Positions 5,590 to 13,801 of a DNA stretch of 22,129 nt are shown here, piece by piece. The notes beneath the pieces were generated by a model. It saw only the letters and a program-made list of their open reading frames with translations, was not told where the DNA came from and searched no databases. The stretch covers positions 1-22,129 of the forward strand of contig JBCDIM010000060.1 in NCBI GenBank assembly GCA_038749105.1, given 5' to 3'. The stretch is from JBCCOW01 sp038749105. GTDB lineage: Bacteria > Planctomycetota > Phycisphaerae > Phycisphaerales > Phycisphaeraceae. The first letter of the stretch is position 1. The number at the start of each line of letters is the position of its first letter. The position numbers and the translations under genes are program-made.

Positions 5590-6870
5590 ATGGTTCAGAT
5601 CCACCCCAACTTCCCGAGGTACACCGAATTCGATCCGAAGATCCCCGTGTGGTGCGTCACGCCGGACCTGCCCCGCTGCATCCACCGGTTCTTCGACACG
5701 TCACCCATGAGCCCGTCGGGACGCTACGTCGCCGTCTTCCAGCTGCCGTTTGAAGACCGGCAACCGGTCCCTGGAGAAATCGGCCACGTCTGCGTTGTCG
5801 ACCTCGAGACCGGCGAGCAGAACGTTGTCGCCGAGACCCGCGGCTGGGAGACCCAGCTCGGCGCGAACCTCAACTGGGGTGGCTCGGACCACGAGCTCTA
5901 CTTCAACGACGTCGATACCGACAGCTGGACGCCCTTCGTCTGGAAGCTCGATCCGCTGACCGGCGAGAAGCAGAAGATGGACGGCACCGTCTTCCACGCC
6001 TCGCCCGACGGCAAGCTCCTGATCTCCTCCAACCTCACCACCATCCGCCGCACCCAGCCGGGCTACGGCGTCGTCGTCCCCGAAGACACCGCGCCCCACC
6101 ACATCGGGCCCGTCGAAGACGACGGCTTCTACCTCACCGATACCACGACCGGCCAACGCAGGCTGCTCGTGTCCACCGCCGACCTGATCCACAAGGCCCA
6201 CCCCGCCATCCAGATCGAACACCCCGAAAGACAAGAGATCTACGGCAACCACTGCAAGTTCAACGCCCAGGGCGACCGCCTCATGATCAGCGTCCGCTAC
6301 TTCGAAACCAACGGCCAGCCCCGCTGGAACATGTTCAAGCAGGACTTCAAAGCGGTGCGGTACGCATGGTTCACCATCAAGCCCGACGGCAGCGACCTGC
6401 ACTGCGCCGTCGGCCCCGAGCAGTGGATCAAGGGCGGACACCACGCCGCGTTTCACCCCGACGGCCAGCACCTCACCATGAACCTCAAGGTCGACGGCGA
6501 ACACATGCGCTTCGCCTGGGCCAGCGCTGACGGCAGCATGCTCGAAGAACTCGACCCCCACGCGACCGGCTCCGGGCACCCCACCGTCCACCGCGACGGC
6601 CGATACGTCCTGACCGACTGCTACACCTGGGAAGAATTCGCGTTCGGCGACGGCACCGTCCCGCTGCGCTGGCTCGACCTCAAGACCGGGCGTGAACAAG
6701 ACATCGTCCGGATCCACTCCGACCAGCCCTGCGAAGACGTCGCCCTCCGCGTCGACCCCCACCCCGCCTGGGACCGGACCGGGCGCTACGTCACGTTCAA
6801 CGGCTACGTCGACGGCACCCGCCGTGTCTTCGTCGCCGACATGCAGCCGCTGCTCGACGCAGACGACTGA
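5590..6870 (+). CDS. TolB/oligogalacturonate-lyase-like beta-propeller protein
   Basis: A 426-residue protein made of repeated propeller blades of the form 'SPDG..L.. / LDL.TG': SPMSPSGRYVAVFQ, LETGEQNVV, WKLDPLTGEKQKM, HASPDGKLLISSN, FNAQGDRLMIS, FHPDGQHLTMN, HRDGRYVLTD, WDRTGRYVTFNGYVDG. Histidines recur at blade entries (NHCKF, GGHHAAFH, GHPTVH, PHPAW), as in the oligogalacturonate lyase propellers, where His and Gln residues hold a metal ion. That makes cleavage of unsaturated pectin fragments one possible role, but a sugar-binding or other propeller enzyme is equally possible. No signal peptide or lipobox is seen, so it is probably cytosolic. The start at 5590 has only a weak GGAA upstream; a run of ten C (5551-5560) lies in the leader. 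It converges on the L-2-hydroxyglutarate oxidase gene 15 bases away. Confidence 0.6.
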   Translation: MVQIHPNFPRYTEFDPKIPVWCVTPDLPRCIHRFFDTSPMSPSGRYVAVFQLPFEDRQPVPGEIGHVCVVDLETGEQNVVAETRGWETQLGANLNWGGSDHELYFNDVDTDSWTPFVWKLDPLTGEKQKMDGTVFHASPDGKLLISSNLTTIRRTQPGYGVVVPEDTAPHHIGPVEDDGFYLTDTTTGQRRLLVSTADLIHKAHPAIQIEHPERQEIYGNHCKFNAQGDRLMISVRYFETNGQPRWNMFKQDFKAVRYAWFTIKPDGSDLHCAVGPEQWIKGGHHAAFHPDGQHLTMNLKVDGEHMRFAWASADGSMLEELDPHATGSGHPTVHRDGRYVLTDCYTWEEFAFGDGTVPLRWLDLKTGREQDIVRIHSDQPCEDVALRVDPHPAWDRTGRYVTFNGYVDGTRRVFVADMQPLLDADD

Positions 6871-6885
6871 CGCACCACACCCAAC

Positions 6886-8100
6886 TCACGCCACCAGCTG
6901 CGCATCCGCCCGGTCGGCGATCATCGAGCCGATGTTCAGCGACGCGGTCGCCGCCGGCGACGGCGCGTTGTTCACGTGGATCACGCTCCGCTCTTCGGTG
7001 ATCGCGAAGTCATCGACCAATGCGCCATCTCTGCTCACCGCCTGCGCCCGGATCCCCGACGGCGCGGGCTTGAGATGTTCGGCTTGGATCGCCGGCACCA
7101 GCCGCTGCAAGGCCCGCACAAACGCCGCCTTGTTGTAGCTCCGCCACATCTCCCCGGCACCCATCCGCCAGTGCTTGGCCGCCATCTTCAAAAACCCCGG
7201 GTACGTCAGCGACTCCGCCAAATCGCGCGGCGACACGCTGTACTTCCCGTAGCACTCCCGCCCCCACGCCAGCACCGCGTTCGGCCCGCACTCCACCCCA
7301 CCCCCCACCATCCGCGTGAAGTGCACCCCGAGAAACGGGAACGCCGGGTCCGGCACCGGATAGATCAGCCCCCGGCACAGGTGCTCCGCCTCGGCCGTCA
7401 ACTCAAAATACTCCCCGCGGAACGGCACGATCTTCACGCCCGGCCGATGGCCCGCACGCTTGGTCACCCGGTCACTCTGCAGCCCCGCGCAGTTCACCAC
7501 CAACCGCGTCACCCACGACGCCCCCGACTTCGCCGTGACGACCCACTCGCCGGCGCGCTCTTCAATGTCATGCACCCACGCCCCCCGCTCAACCCACCCG
7601 TGCTCGTGCCCGTCAATCAGCTCCGCCAGCTTCTCGCACACTCGGCCGTAGTCCGTGATCCCCGTCTCCGGCACGTGGATCGCCGCCACCGCCGCCGCGT
7701 TCGGCTCGATCTCCCGAGACTCCTCCCCCGTGATCCGCCGGCACTCCACGCCGTTCGCTTGGCCCCGTTCGAAGATCCGCTCCAGGGCCGGCAGCTCCCG
7801 CTCCGACGTCGCCACGATCACCTTCCCGCAGCGGTCCCACGCGATCCCGTGCTCGTCACAGAAGCGTTCCATCTCCGCCTTCCCCGCCCGGCAGTTCTTC
7901 GCCTTCAGCGACCCCGGCTTGTAGTAAATCCCCGAGTGCAGCACCCCCGAGTTGTGTCCCGTCTGGTGTCGGCCCACCCCCGACTCTTTTTCGAGCACCA
8001 CCACCCGCCGACCCGGGTCACGCTGCAAGACCCGCCACGCCGTCGCCAGCCCAACAATCCCGCCCCCCACCACCACGACATCCTGCACCGGCTCGGCCAT
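6886..8100 (-). CDS. lhgO: L-2-hydroxyglutarate oxidase (FAD-dependent)
   Basis: The enzyme oxidises L-2-hydroxyglutarate to 2-oxoglutarate, passing electrons to the quinone pool or to oxygen; it is a membrane-associated flavoprotein of the DAO superfamily. The 404 residues begin with the FAD-binding Rossmann motif VVVGGGIVGLATA (about 8-20), followed by the LhgO-specific block HQTGHNSGVLHSGIYYKPGSLKA (starting near residue 45). Later come ETGITDYGRV, LVVNCAGLQSD, the substrate-side FRGEYFEL and the C-terminal PSGIRAQAVSRDG ... VNNAPSPAATASLNIG segment that closes over the flavin. Length and motif order fit the family fully. GGAGG (8115-8111) lies ten bases before the ATG. The gene is divergent from modA with about 90 bases between. 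Confidence 0.93.
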   Translation of the reverse strand: MAEPVQDVVVVGGGIVGLATAWRVLQRDPGRRVVVLEKESGVGRHQTGHNSGVLHSGIYYKPGSLKAKNCRAGKAEMERFCDEHGIAWDRCGKVIVATSERELPALERIFERGQANGVECRRITGEESREIEPNAAAVAAIHVPETGITDYGRVCEKLAELIDGHEHGWVERGAWVHDIEERAGEWVVTAKSGASWVTRLVVNCAGLQSDRVTKRAGHRPGVKIVPFRGEYFELTAEAEHLCRGLIYPVPDPAFPFLGVHFTRMVGGGVECGPNAVLAWGRECYGKYSVSPRDLAESLTYPGFLKMAAKHWRMGAGEMWRSYNKAAFVRALQRLVPAIQAEHLKPAPSGIRAQAVSRDGALVDDFAITEERSVIHVNNAPSPAATASLNIGSMIADRADAQLVA

Positions 8101-8191
8101 CTCGCTCCAATCCTCCGCCCCGAATTAAACACCGGATCCCCGCCCCCGCCAACCCGATCACGCCCCCCAAACCCCATACGATGCAGCCCAG

Positions 8192-9001
8192 ATGCGTCGG
8201 CCAATCCCTCCCTCCACCACCGGGCCCACCGTGCTCGCCGCCGCCGGCCTGCTCGGGCTCACCGCGTGTGACCCGTCCGCCCCGACCCCACACCACACCG
8301 ACCCACCCCCGCTGCTCCTCGCCGCCTCCAGCACCACCGACGCCGTCGACGCCCTGCTCAGCGACCTGCTGAACCACCCCCTTGCCGTCAGCCACGCCGG
8401 CTCCAACACCCTCTCCACCCAGGTGCTCGCCGGCGTCGCCGCCGAACGTGGCGGCGTGCTGCTCATCGCCGACCCCCGCTGGGCCGACGCCGTCGCCGAC
8501 GCCGGCTGGGCCGCCGACCGCGTCGCCCTGCTCACCAACCGCCTTGTCCTGATCACCCCCGCCGGCAAACCCAACGCCTGGCAAGACCCCGCCAACCCCA
8601 CGCCCCTCGCCCTCGCCGGCGAAGCCGTCCCCGTCGGGCGCTACGCCGACCAAGCGCTGCAACACCCCGACCCCGCGCTCGCCCCGCTCCACACCCGTCG
8701 CGTCATCCGCGGCCAGCACGCCCGCTCCGTCCTCGCCTACGTCGCCTCCGGCGAGGCCGCCGCCGGCATCGTCTACGCCACCGACGCCCACGCCACCGAT
8801 GCCGTCCGTGTCGCCCACCACTTCCCACCCCACACCCACGACCCCATCACCTACACCCTCGTCCTCCTCCGCCCCGCTCCCCACCAACCCCCCACGCCCC
8901 AAAGCCAGCAGCTGTTCAACACCCTCCAATCCCCCGACGCTCTCGCACGCTTCACCGCCCTCGGCTTCCAACCGCTCCCCACACCGGAGCCGGCCCCATG
9001 A
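8192..9001 (+). CDS. modA: Molybdate ABC transporter substrate-binding lipoprotein
   Basis: ModA captures molybdate (or tungstate) outside the inner membrane and hands it to the ModB permease. The 269-residue product has a lipoprotein signal with lipobox LTAC (Cys26), so it is probably lipid-anchored rather than free. Family landmarks: LLLAASSTTDAVDALL (anion-binding Ser/Thr), SHAGSNTLSTQVLAG, LLIADPRWADAV, LLTNRLVLITP, PVGRYADQAL and AAGIVYATDA. No Shine-Dalgarno sequence is evident before the ATG. The protein is rich in Pro, His, Thr and Ala because the plus strand here is very C-rich. It overlaps modB by four bases (ATGA), a sign of coupled translation. Confidence 0.88.
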   Translation: MRRPIPPSTTGPTVLAAAGLLGLTACDPSAPTPHHTDPPPLLLAASSTTDAVDALLSDLLNHPLAVSHAGSNTLSTQVLAGVAAERGGVLLIADPRWADAVADAGWAADRVALLTNRLVLITPAGKPNAWQDPANPTPLALAGEAVPVGRYADQALQHPDPALAPLHTRRVIRGQHARSVLAYVASGEAAAGIVYATDAHATDAVRVAHHFPPHTHDPITYTLVLLRPAPHQPPTPQSQQLFNTLQSPDALARFTALGFQPLPTPEPAP

Positions 9002-9705
9002 TGTCCATCACCGAACCCGAGTGGCAGGCCATCACCCTCAGCCTCAAAGTCGCCGCCCTCGCCGTCGCACTCAGCCTCCCCCTCGCCATCGCCGTCGGCT
9101 ACTGGCTCGCCCACCGACGCTTCTGGGGCAAGGTCTTCGTCGAAACCTTCGTCAACCTCCCCCTCGTCCTCCCCCCCGTCGTCACCGGCTACCTCCTGCT
9201 CGTGCTCTTCGGCACCCAAGGCGTCCTCGGCCGATTCCTCAACGACACCCTCGGGCTCCGCCTCGTCTTCGACTGGAAGGGCGCCGCCCTCGCCTCCGCC
9301 GTCGTCGGCTTCCCCCTCATGGTCCGTTCCGTCCGCCTCGGCTTCGCCGCCGTCGACCCCCACCTCGAAAACGCCGCCAAGACCCTCGGCGCACCGCCCC
9401 TCCGCGTGTTCTTCCGCGTCTCACTCCCCCTCGCCTGGCCCGGCGTCCTCGCCGGTGCTGTGCTCGGCTTCGCACGCTCGCTCGGCGAGTTCGGTGCGAC
9501 CCTCATGATCGCCGGCTCCATCGCCGGCGAAACCCGCACCATCCCCCTGTTCGTCTACCACCTCCTCGAATCCCCCGACGGACCCGCCGCCGCACGACGC
9601 ATCATCGTCCTCTCCATCCTCATCGCCGCCGCCGCACTCCTCCTCTCCGAACTCATCGAACGCAAAACCACCCGCCACCGCGACCCCCGATCCAGCCCCT
9701 CATAA
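8998..9705 (+). CDS. modB: Molybdate ABC transporter permease
   Basis: ModB forms the transmembrane channel for molybdate. The 235 residues give about five or six hydrophobic segments (for example LKVAALAVALSLPLAIAVGYWLA, LPLVLPPVVTGYLLLVLFG, PGVLAGAVLGFA, IIVLSILIAAAALLL), and the EAA loop that contacts the ATPase is clear: ENAAKTLGAPPLRVFFRVSLPLAWPGVL. GFARSLGEFGATLMIAGSIAGETRTIPL is the usual ModB signature. The start overlaps the modA stop; a second ATG follows at 9001. The stop overlaps that of the convergent methyltransferase by six bases. No modC ATPase lies in this window, and ModB has no fused ATPase, so the ATPase must be elsewhere. Confidence 0.92.
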   Translation: MMSITEPEWQAITLSLKVAALAVALSLPLAIAVGYWLAHRRFWGKVFVETFVNLPLVLPPVVTGYLLLVLFGTQGVLGRFLNDTLGLRLVFDWKGAALASAVVGFPLMVRSVRLGFAAVDPHLENAAKTLGAPPLRVFFRVSLPLAWPGVLAGAVLGFARSLGEFGATLMIAGSIAGETRTIPLFVYHLLESPDGPAAARRIIVLSILIAAAALLLSELIERKTTRHRDPRSSPS

Positions 9706-10821
9706 CGGCGCACGCATCACGTACCAGTTGTTCTGAATATCGTGCGGCAGCGTCTCGATCCGCAGGTCCTCAAACCCCGCGTCCTCCAACATCCGCACCG
9801 CCAGCTGCTCCCCCCACACCGCGCCCAGCCCCGCACCCCCCTGCGACAACGACACCGTCATGCAGTGCATCGCCGAGATCGTGTACAGGAACGGGCACAG
9901 CGGGTGATCCAGGTTGCCGCCCACCCGGCTGTCCGCCCGCAGGTCCTGCATCAAGAACACCCCGCCCGGCTTCAACACCCGACGCACCACCCCCAACACC
10001 CCCGCCGGGTCACGCTGGTCGTGGATCACATCGAACCCCGTCACCAGATCAAACACACCTTCGTCCTCCACCGCCGATACATCACGCACCTCAAACAACG
10101 CGTTGTCCAAACCCAGACGCGCCGCCTCCGCCCTTGCCGCCGCGATCGCCTCCTCGCTCAGGTCATACCCCACAAACCGGCTCGACCGGAACCGTGCTGC
10201 CAGCTCACACACCGCCCGCCCCGACCCACACCCAATGTCCAACACCGTGATCCCCTCGCCCAGCCGATCCGCCAACCCCGGCACCATCGGAACGATGTGC
10301 TCCTCTAGCCCCGCCACCACCGTCCCTGCCGACTCCTCCGCCATCACCGCGTGGAACCGGCTGAACCGCTCGTACCCCACACCCCCGCCATGGCGGAACG
10401 CCTCGACCACCTCCGTCTCCACTTCCGCCAGCGTCGCGATCCACTGAAACAGCGCCGCCATCCCCTCGCCCTCCCGTGACAACACCCCCCGGTGCGCACT
10501 CGGCAACCGATACCGATCCGACGTCGGCCCCCCGATCGCCCCTTCCTCCACCGACTCCACCTCCACCACCCCGCCCGTCGCCATCGCCCCCAACCACTCC
10601 CGCACATACCGCTCCTCCAGCCCCGCCAACCCCGCCAGCTCCGCCGACGTCACCCACCGATCCCCACGCATCGCCTCAAACAACCCCACCCGATGCCCGA
10701 CCGATAGCATCAAACCCAAACCCGCCTCGTTGATCGTCCCCAGCAACCGATCCGCGAACCGCTCCGCCGCCGCATCTTCACCGTTCTCCATCGCCACCGA
10801 CACTTGACACGCTGTACACAT
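9700..10821 (-). CDS. SAM-dependent methyltransferase with N-terminal winged-helix domain
   Basis: The 373-residue protein has an N-terminal helical winged-helix domain of the type seen in O-methyltransferases and Rv2258c-like proteins (about 25-115; GLFEAMRGDRWVTSAELAGLAGLEERYVREWLGAM). A class I methyltransferase fold follows: motif I VLDIGCGSGR (193-202), FVGYDLSEEAI with the acidic SAM-ribose residue, FDLVTGFDVIHDQRDP and LKPGGVFLMQDL. The start at 10821 is chosen because GGAG lies seven bases upstream; longer in-frame readings lack this and add Arg-rich sequence. The substrate is unknown. It is divergent from a TetR gene with two operators between them, so it is probably the regulated target. 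Confidence 0.82.
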   Translation of the reverse strand: MCTACQVSVAMENGEDAAAERFADRLLGTINEAGLGLMLSVGHRVGLFEAMRGDRWVTSAELAGLAGLEERYVREWLGAMATGGVVEVESVEEGAIGGPTSDRYRLPSAHRGVLSREGEGMAALFQWIATLAEVETEVVEAFRHGGGVGYERFSRFHAVMAEESAGTVVAGLEEHIVPMVPGLADRLGEGITVLDIGCGSGRAVCELAARFRSSRFVGYDLSEEAIAAARAEAARLGLDNALFEVRDVSAVEDEGVFDLVTGFDVIHDQRDPAGVLGVVRRVLKPGGVFLMQDLRADSRVGGNLDHPLCPFLYTISAMHCMTVSLSQGGAGLGAVWGEQLAVRMLEDAGFEDLRIETLPHDIQNNWYVMRAPL

Positions 10822-10898
10822 CCGAAGTCTCCTTAACTGACCCGGGGCACCTCGCCCACGGGGGTCAAAGTGATACGGCCAAATACCCGCCGCGCGCC

Positions 10899-10935
10899 TT
10901 GACTCCCGGTCAACTTCCACTTGACTACAAGTCAA
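10899..10935. promoter_or_regulatory. Two tandem TetR operator candidates
   Basis: Two copies of TTGACT-NNN-(A/G)GTCAA lie between the divergent genes: TTGACTCCCGGTCAA (10899-10913, one mismatch in the dyad) and TTGACTACAAGTCAA (10921-10935, perfect dyad). They are 22 bases apart centre to centre, about two helical turns, so two dimers would bind the same face. A further GTCAA half-site lies at 10864-10868. The sites are 42 bases upstream of the tetR start and about 78 bases upstream of the methyltransferase start. Confidence 0.65.
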
Positions 10936-10976
10936 CCACTACGCCCCCCCCGCCGCCCGTCACCCCAAGGACCACC

Positions 10977-11585
10977 ATGTCCGAGCCCACCGCCCACCAA
11001 CTCTTCGCCCCCCACGAACCGGTTACCACCACCCGCGAACGCATCATCGCCGCCGCCGTCGACCTCTTCGCCGAAGAAGGCTTCCACGCCGTCGGCCTCG
11101 ACCGCATCATCCAAACCGTCGGCGTCACCAAAACCACCTTCTACAACCACTTCGCCTCCAAAGACGAACTCGCCATCGCCGCCATCCACACCCTCGAACG
11201 CTGGGAGACCCACTCCTTCATGCAGCTCATCGAAAGCCTCTCCGACGGCTCGCCCCGCTCCACCATCCTCGCCTGCTTCGACGCCCTCGACCGCTGGTTC
11301 ACCGACATCGACTACAGCCGATGCCTCTTCACCAACGCCTGCATCGAGTTCCCCAACCTCCACGACCCCGTCCACCAGGCCGGCGCCGAGCACTTCGCCA
11401 ACATCGTCACCTTCTTCCAGAAACAGGCCGAGGCCGCACACGCCGACGACCCCGAAGCCGTCGCGCATCAGCTCGAACTCCTTATCGCCGGCGCGATGAC
11501 CATCCGCACCGCCACCGGCGATCCCCACACCGCCGCCCGCGCCCGCCCCCTCGCCGAAGCCCTCCTCAACACCGCACTCCCCTAA
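10977..11585 (+). CDS. TetR-family transcriptional regulator
   Basis: A 202-residue regulator. The N-terminal DNA-binding domain is complete: RERIIAAAVDLFAEEGFHAVGLDRIIQTVGVTKTTFYNHFASKDELAIAAI (about 19-70), with TFYNHF as the recognition helix. The remaining helical domain (ERWETHSFMQLIESL ... CIEFPNLHDPVHQAGAEHFANIVTFFQKQ) is the ligand and dimer part and has no identifiable ligand. The ATG at 10977 has AAGGA five bases upstream; the frame is open further upstream but runs through the operators. It is divergent from the methyltransferase gene and probably represses both itself and that gene. Confidence 0.88.
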   Translation: MSEPTAHQLFAPHEPVTTTRERIIAAAVDLFAEEGFHAVGLDRIIQTVGVTKTTFYNHFASKDELAIAAIHTLERWETHSFMQLIESLSDGSPRSTILACFDALDRWFTDIDYSRCLFTNACIEFPNLHDPVHQAGAEHFANIVTFFQKQAEAAHADDPEAVAHQLELLIAGAMTIRTATGDPHTAARARPLAEALLNTALP

Positions 11586-11601
11586 ACACAATCCGCCCAA
11601 C

Positions 11602-12924
11602 TCACCCCAGCAACAACCCCGCCCCCAACTCCACCCCCGCCTCCTGCGCCCACACCCCCAGCACCCGCCACGCCGCACCCTTCGGCAGCGCGTTGCAATG
11701 CCCCCGCGCCTGTACCACCCGACGGGCCTTCACCAACAGCTCCACCGTCAGCTCGTGCGTCGTGTCCCCCGCCTTCATCCGGGTCAACGAATAGATCGCC
11801 GTCCGGCCCGACGCGCACGACGACGAATAGCTCGCCACGCAGTGGTGGAGTGCACGACCCTCCGCCACCAATGCCCCCGAGTGGTACAGCTCTGTCAGCC
11901 GCCACGTCACCGCACCCGGACCCCGGCCCTCCGTCCGCAGGAGACCCGGTACCCCGCAGGACTTCCACGACCTCGGCTCCTGCCAAAACACCCCCGTCGC
12001 CAACGCACGGTGCCACTGCCCCACGCTCCGCAACAGCCGCTCGGGCGAACGCCCCCGCATCGTCAGGTTCGGCTCCGCGGGCCCCGGCTCCATCAACCGC
12101 CCATCCATCAACACCGCCGGCTCCGGGACATGCCGCCGGTGATCCAGATAGTCCACAATCGGCCCCACCTGCTCCCGGTCGAGCATCGGGTGATCGATAA
12201 AGAACCTCACCACCGTCAACCAGAACGCATCCCGCGCAAAGTCCGTCCCCACCGGCGTCGCCAGCAACGCCGTCACCAGGCGATCGTCCGCACCCATTGC
12301 CCGGAGCTGCGCCCACCGCAGACCCTGCCGCACCGTCAATCCCGCCGGCACAAACTGCAGCAGGTGCGCCGCGCGACGCGTCAACTCGATCGGCAGCCCC
12401 GGCGCGCCACGCAGGCTCTGCCCATGACCCAAGCGCACATACCACCGCCGCTCACGCTTCGCCCGCTGGAACTTCCCAAACCACGCCGACTCAAAAAACG
12501 CCGGGACGGGGTACCGACAAAGCAAGTGACCCAGCAGCGACGCGAACAACCGGTCCACGTTGTGCGTCTTGGCCGACCACGTCCCCGGCCGACGTACCCA
12601 GTCCCCCACATGCATCGCCAGCCGACCCAGCCCATACACAAACCGACCCGCCGGCTCGGGCCAACCCGACCGACGCGCACGATTCACGTCCAGCAGCTTC
12701 GTCCGACGCACCGCCTCCCAAAGCTCCGCCGCCGCATCTCGCAGCGCCGGCGTCCGATCACGTAACGCCACGTCCCGCAGCAACAACTCGGAGCTCCGCT
12801 CAAAGCGACGCCCCGCCTTCTTCCGCTTCATCAGCTCACGCAACCGCCGGTCGCGGTCGTCCTGACCCCGCTTCCGCTCCCAACGGCGAACCCGCTGGGC
12901 CTTGATATCTCGCTCTACAGCCAT
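11602..12924 (-). CDS. PcfJ-like protein
   Basis: A 440-residue protein. The N-terminus is strongly basic (RVRRWERKRGQDDRDRRLRELMKRKKAGRRFER), suggesting nucleic-acid contact. The C-terminal third carries the PcfJ-domain pattern LHHCVASYSSSCASGRTAIYSL (HHC from about residue 360) followed by ELTVELLVKARRVVQARGHCNALP. The family is named for a protein encoded by the conjugative plasmid pCF10, and its biochemical function is not established. Here the gene stands alone, with no conjugation or mobilisation genes nearby. GGAGG seven bases before the ATG at 12924 decides the start. It ends 16 bases from the convergent tetR stop. Confidence 0.65.
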   Translation of the reverse strand: MAVERDIKAQRVRRWERKRGQDDRDRRLRELMKRKKAGRRFERSSELLLRDVALRDRTPALRDAAAELWEAVRRTKLLDVNRARRSGWPEPAGRFVYGLGRLAMHVGDWVRRPGTWSAKTHNVDRLFASLLGHLLCRYPVPAFFESAWFGKFQRAKRERRWYVRLGHGQSLRGAPGLPIELTRRAAHLLQFVPAGLTVRQGLRWAQLRAMGADDRLVTALLATPVGTDFARDAFWLTVVRFFIDHPMLDREQVGPIVDYLDHRRHVPEPAVLMDGRLMEPGPAEPNLTMRGRSPERLLRSVGQWHRALATGVFWQEPRSWKSCGVPGLLRTEGRGPGAVTWRLTELYHSGALVAEGRALHHCVASYSSSCASGRTAIYSLTRMKAGDTTHELTVELLVKARRVVQARGHCNALPKGAAWRVLGVWAQEAGVELGAGLLLG

Positions 12925-13276
12925 AGGACAACCTCCCCGCCACACACGGGGTAAACAAACCAAAGCAAAACCTTGCACCGCACACGCAGCCAATCTCAAC
13001 GGGATCAGCCCGCGTGCCCAACGCAACGCCCGCACCGGTTCAGACCACGGCTACCCCGGAACGCCTCAGCTGTCGAAAAAACCGATTAGCCAGACCCGAG
13101 ACCGCAACCCGAACGCGCGGGCCCCGCTGGGCTCCGTCGTGCGTTCAAACTCAATGGGTTAGGGGTCATGGTTAGACTCCAGACATCAAAAAAGGGAACA
13201 AGTCATCAACAAGATATCAATCCACACGACCGACACAACCCCAAACCTCCAACACCACGCCTCAAAAAACCACGCG
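12925..13276. other. Intergenic stretch without a recognisable gene
   Basis: These 352 bases separate the PcfJ-like gene from purE. The only element I can name is the ribosome binding site of the PcfJ-like gene at its left edge. Base composition is less C-rich than the surroundings, with A-runs on the plus strand (T-runs on the minus strand at about 13075-13081 and 13187-13192). No tRNA fold, terminator hairpin with good pairing, or convincing small coding frame was found on either strand. It presumably holds the promoter for the PcfJ-like gene and the 3' end of the purE transcript. Confidence 0.4.
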
Positions 13277-13780
13277 TCAATCCTCCAGTGATAACTCCAC
13301 CCCCGTCGCCTTCGCCGCCTGCTCCGCCCTGAACGCCTCCACCTGCTCCCGCAAGCCACTATCGGTCGCCGCCAGGATCTGCACCGCCAGCAGCCCCGCG
13401 TTCGTCGCCCCCGCGTCCCCGATCGCCAGCGTTCCCACCGGCACCCCCGCCGGCATCTGCGCGATCGACAGCAACGAGTCTACCCCCGACAACGCCCGGC
13501 TCTTCACCGGCACCCCCAACACCGGCACCGTCGTCTGCGCCGCGATCATCCCCGGCAAGTGCGCCGCGCCCCCCGCCCCCGCGATGATCACCCGGTACCC
13601 CGCTTCGACCGCGCCGGCCGCAAAGTCGTTCATCTTCCCCGGCGTCCGGTGCGCCGACACCACCTCCGCCACATACCCCACCCCAAACCGCTCCAGCACC
13701 TCCGCGGCCTTCCGCATCGTCGGCCAGTCCGAAGACGAGCCCATCACCACCGCAACCAACGCGTCCTTGGATTCAGCCAT
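13277..13780 (-). CDS. purE: N5-carboxyaminoimidazole ribonucleotide mutase (class I PurE)
   Basis: PurE converts N5-CAIR to CAIR in de novo purine synthesis (cytosolic octamer). The 167 residues match class I PurE: MGSSSDWPTM (substrate phosphate loop), VVSAHRTPGKM (catalytic His), IIAGAGGAAHLPGMIAAQT, VPVKSRALSGVDSLLSIAQMPAGVPVGTLAIG and NAGLLAVQIL. Class I enzymes work with the ATP-dependent PurK, which is not in this window. The gene follows pyruvate kinase on the same strand with 21 bases between, so the two are probably co-transcribed, although they belong to different pathways. Confidence 0.94.
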   Translation of the reverse strand: MAESKDALVAVVMGSSSDWPTMRKAAEVLERFGVGYVAEVVSAHRTPGKMNDFAAGAVEAGYRVIIAGAGGAAHLPGMIAAQTTVPVLGVPVKSRALSGVDSLLSIAQMPAGVPVGTLAIGDAGATNAGLLAVQILAATDSGLREQVEAFRAEQAAKATGVELSLED

Positions 13781-13801
13781 ACCCGCAATCTACCCCACCG
13801 C

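Noticed and set aside
13088..13172. 27-codon minus-strand frame in the purE-PcfJ gap
   Set aside because: It has no ribosome binding site and is Pro/Gly/Ser-rich without any family resemblance.
12980..13200. RNA gene or riboswitch in the gap upstream of the PcfJ-like gene
   Set aside because: I found no cloverleaf, no conserved riboswitch core, and no hairpin with a proper T-run; a covariance-model search would be needed to say more.
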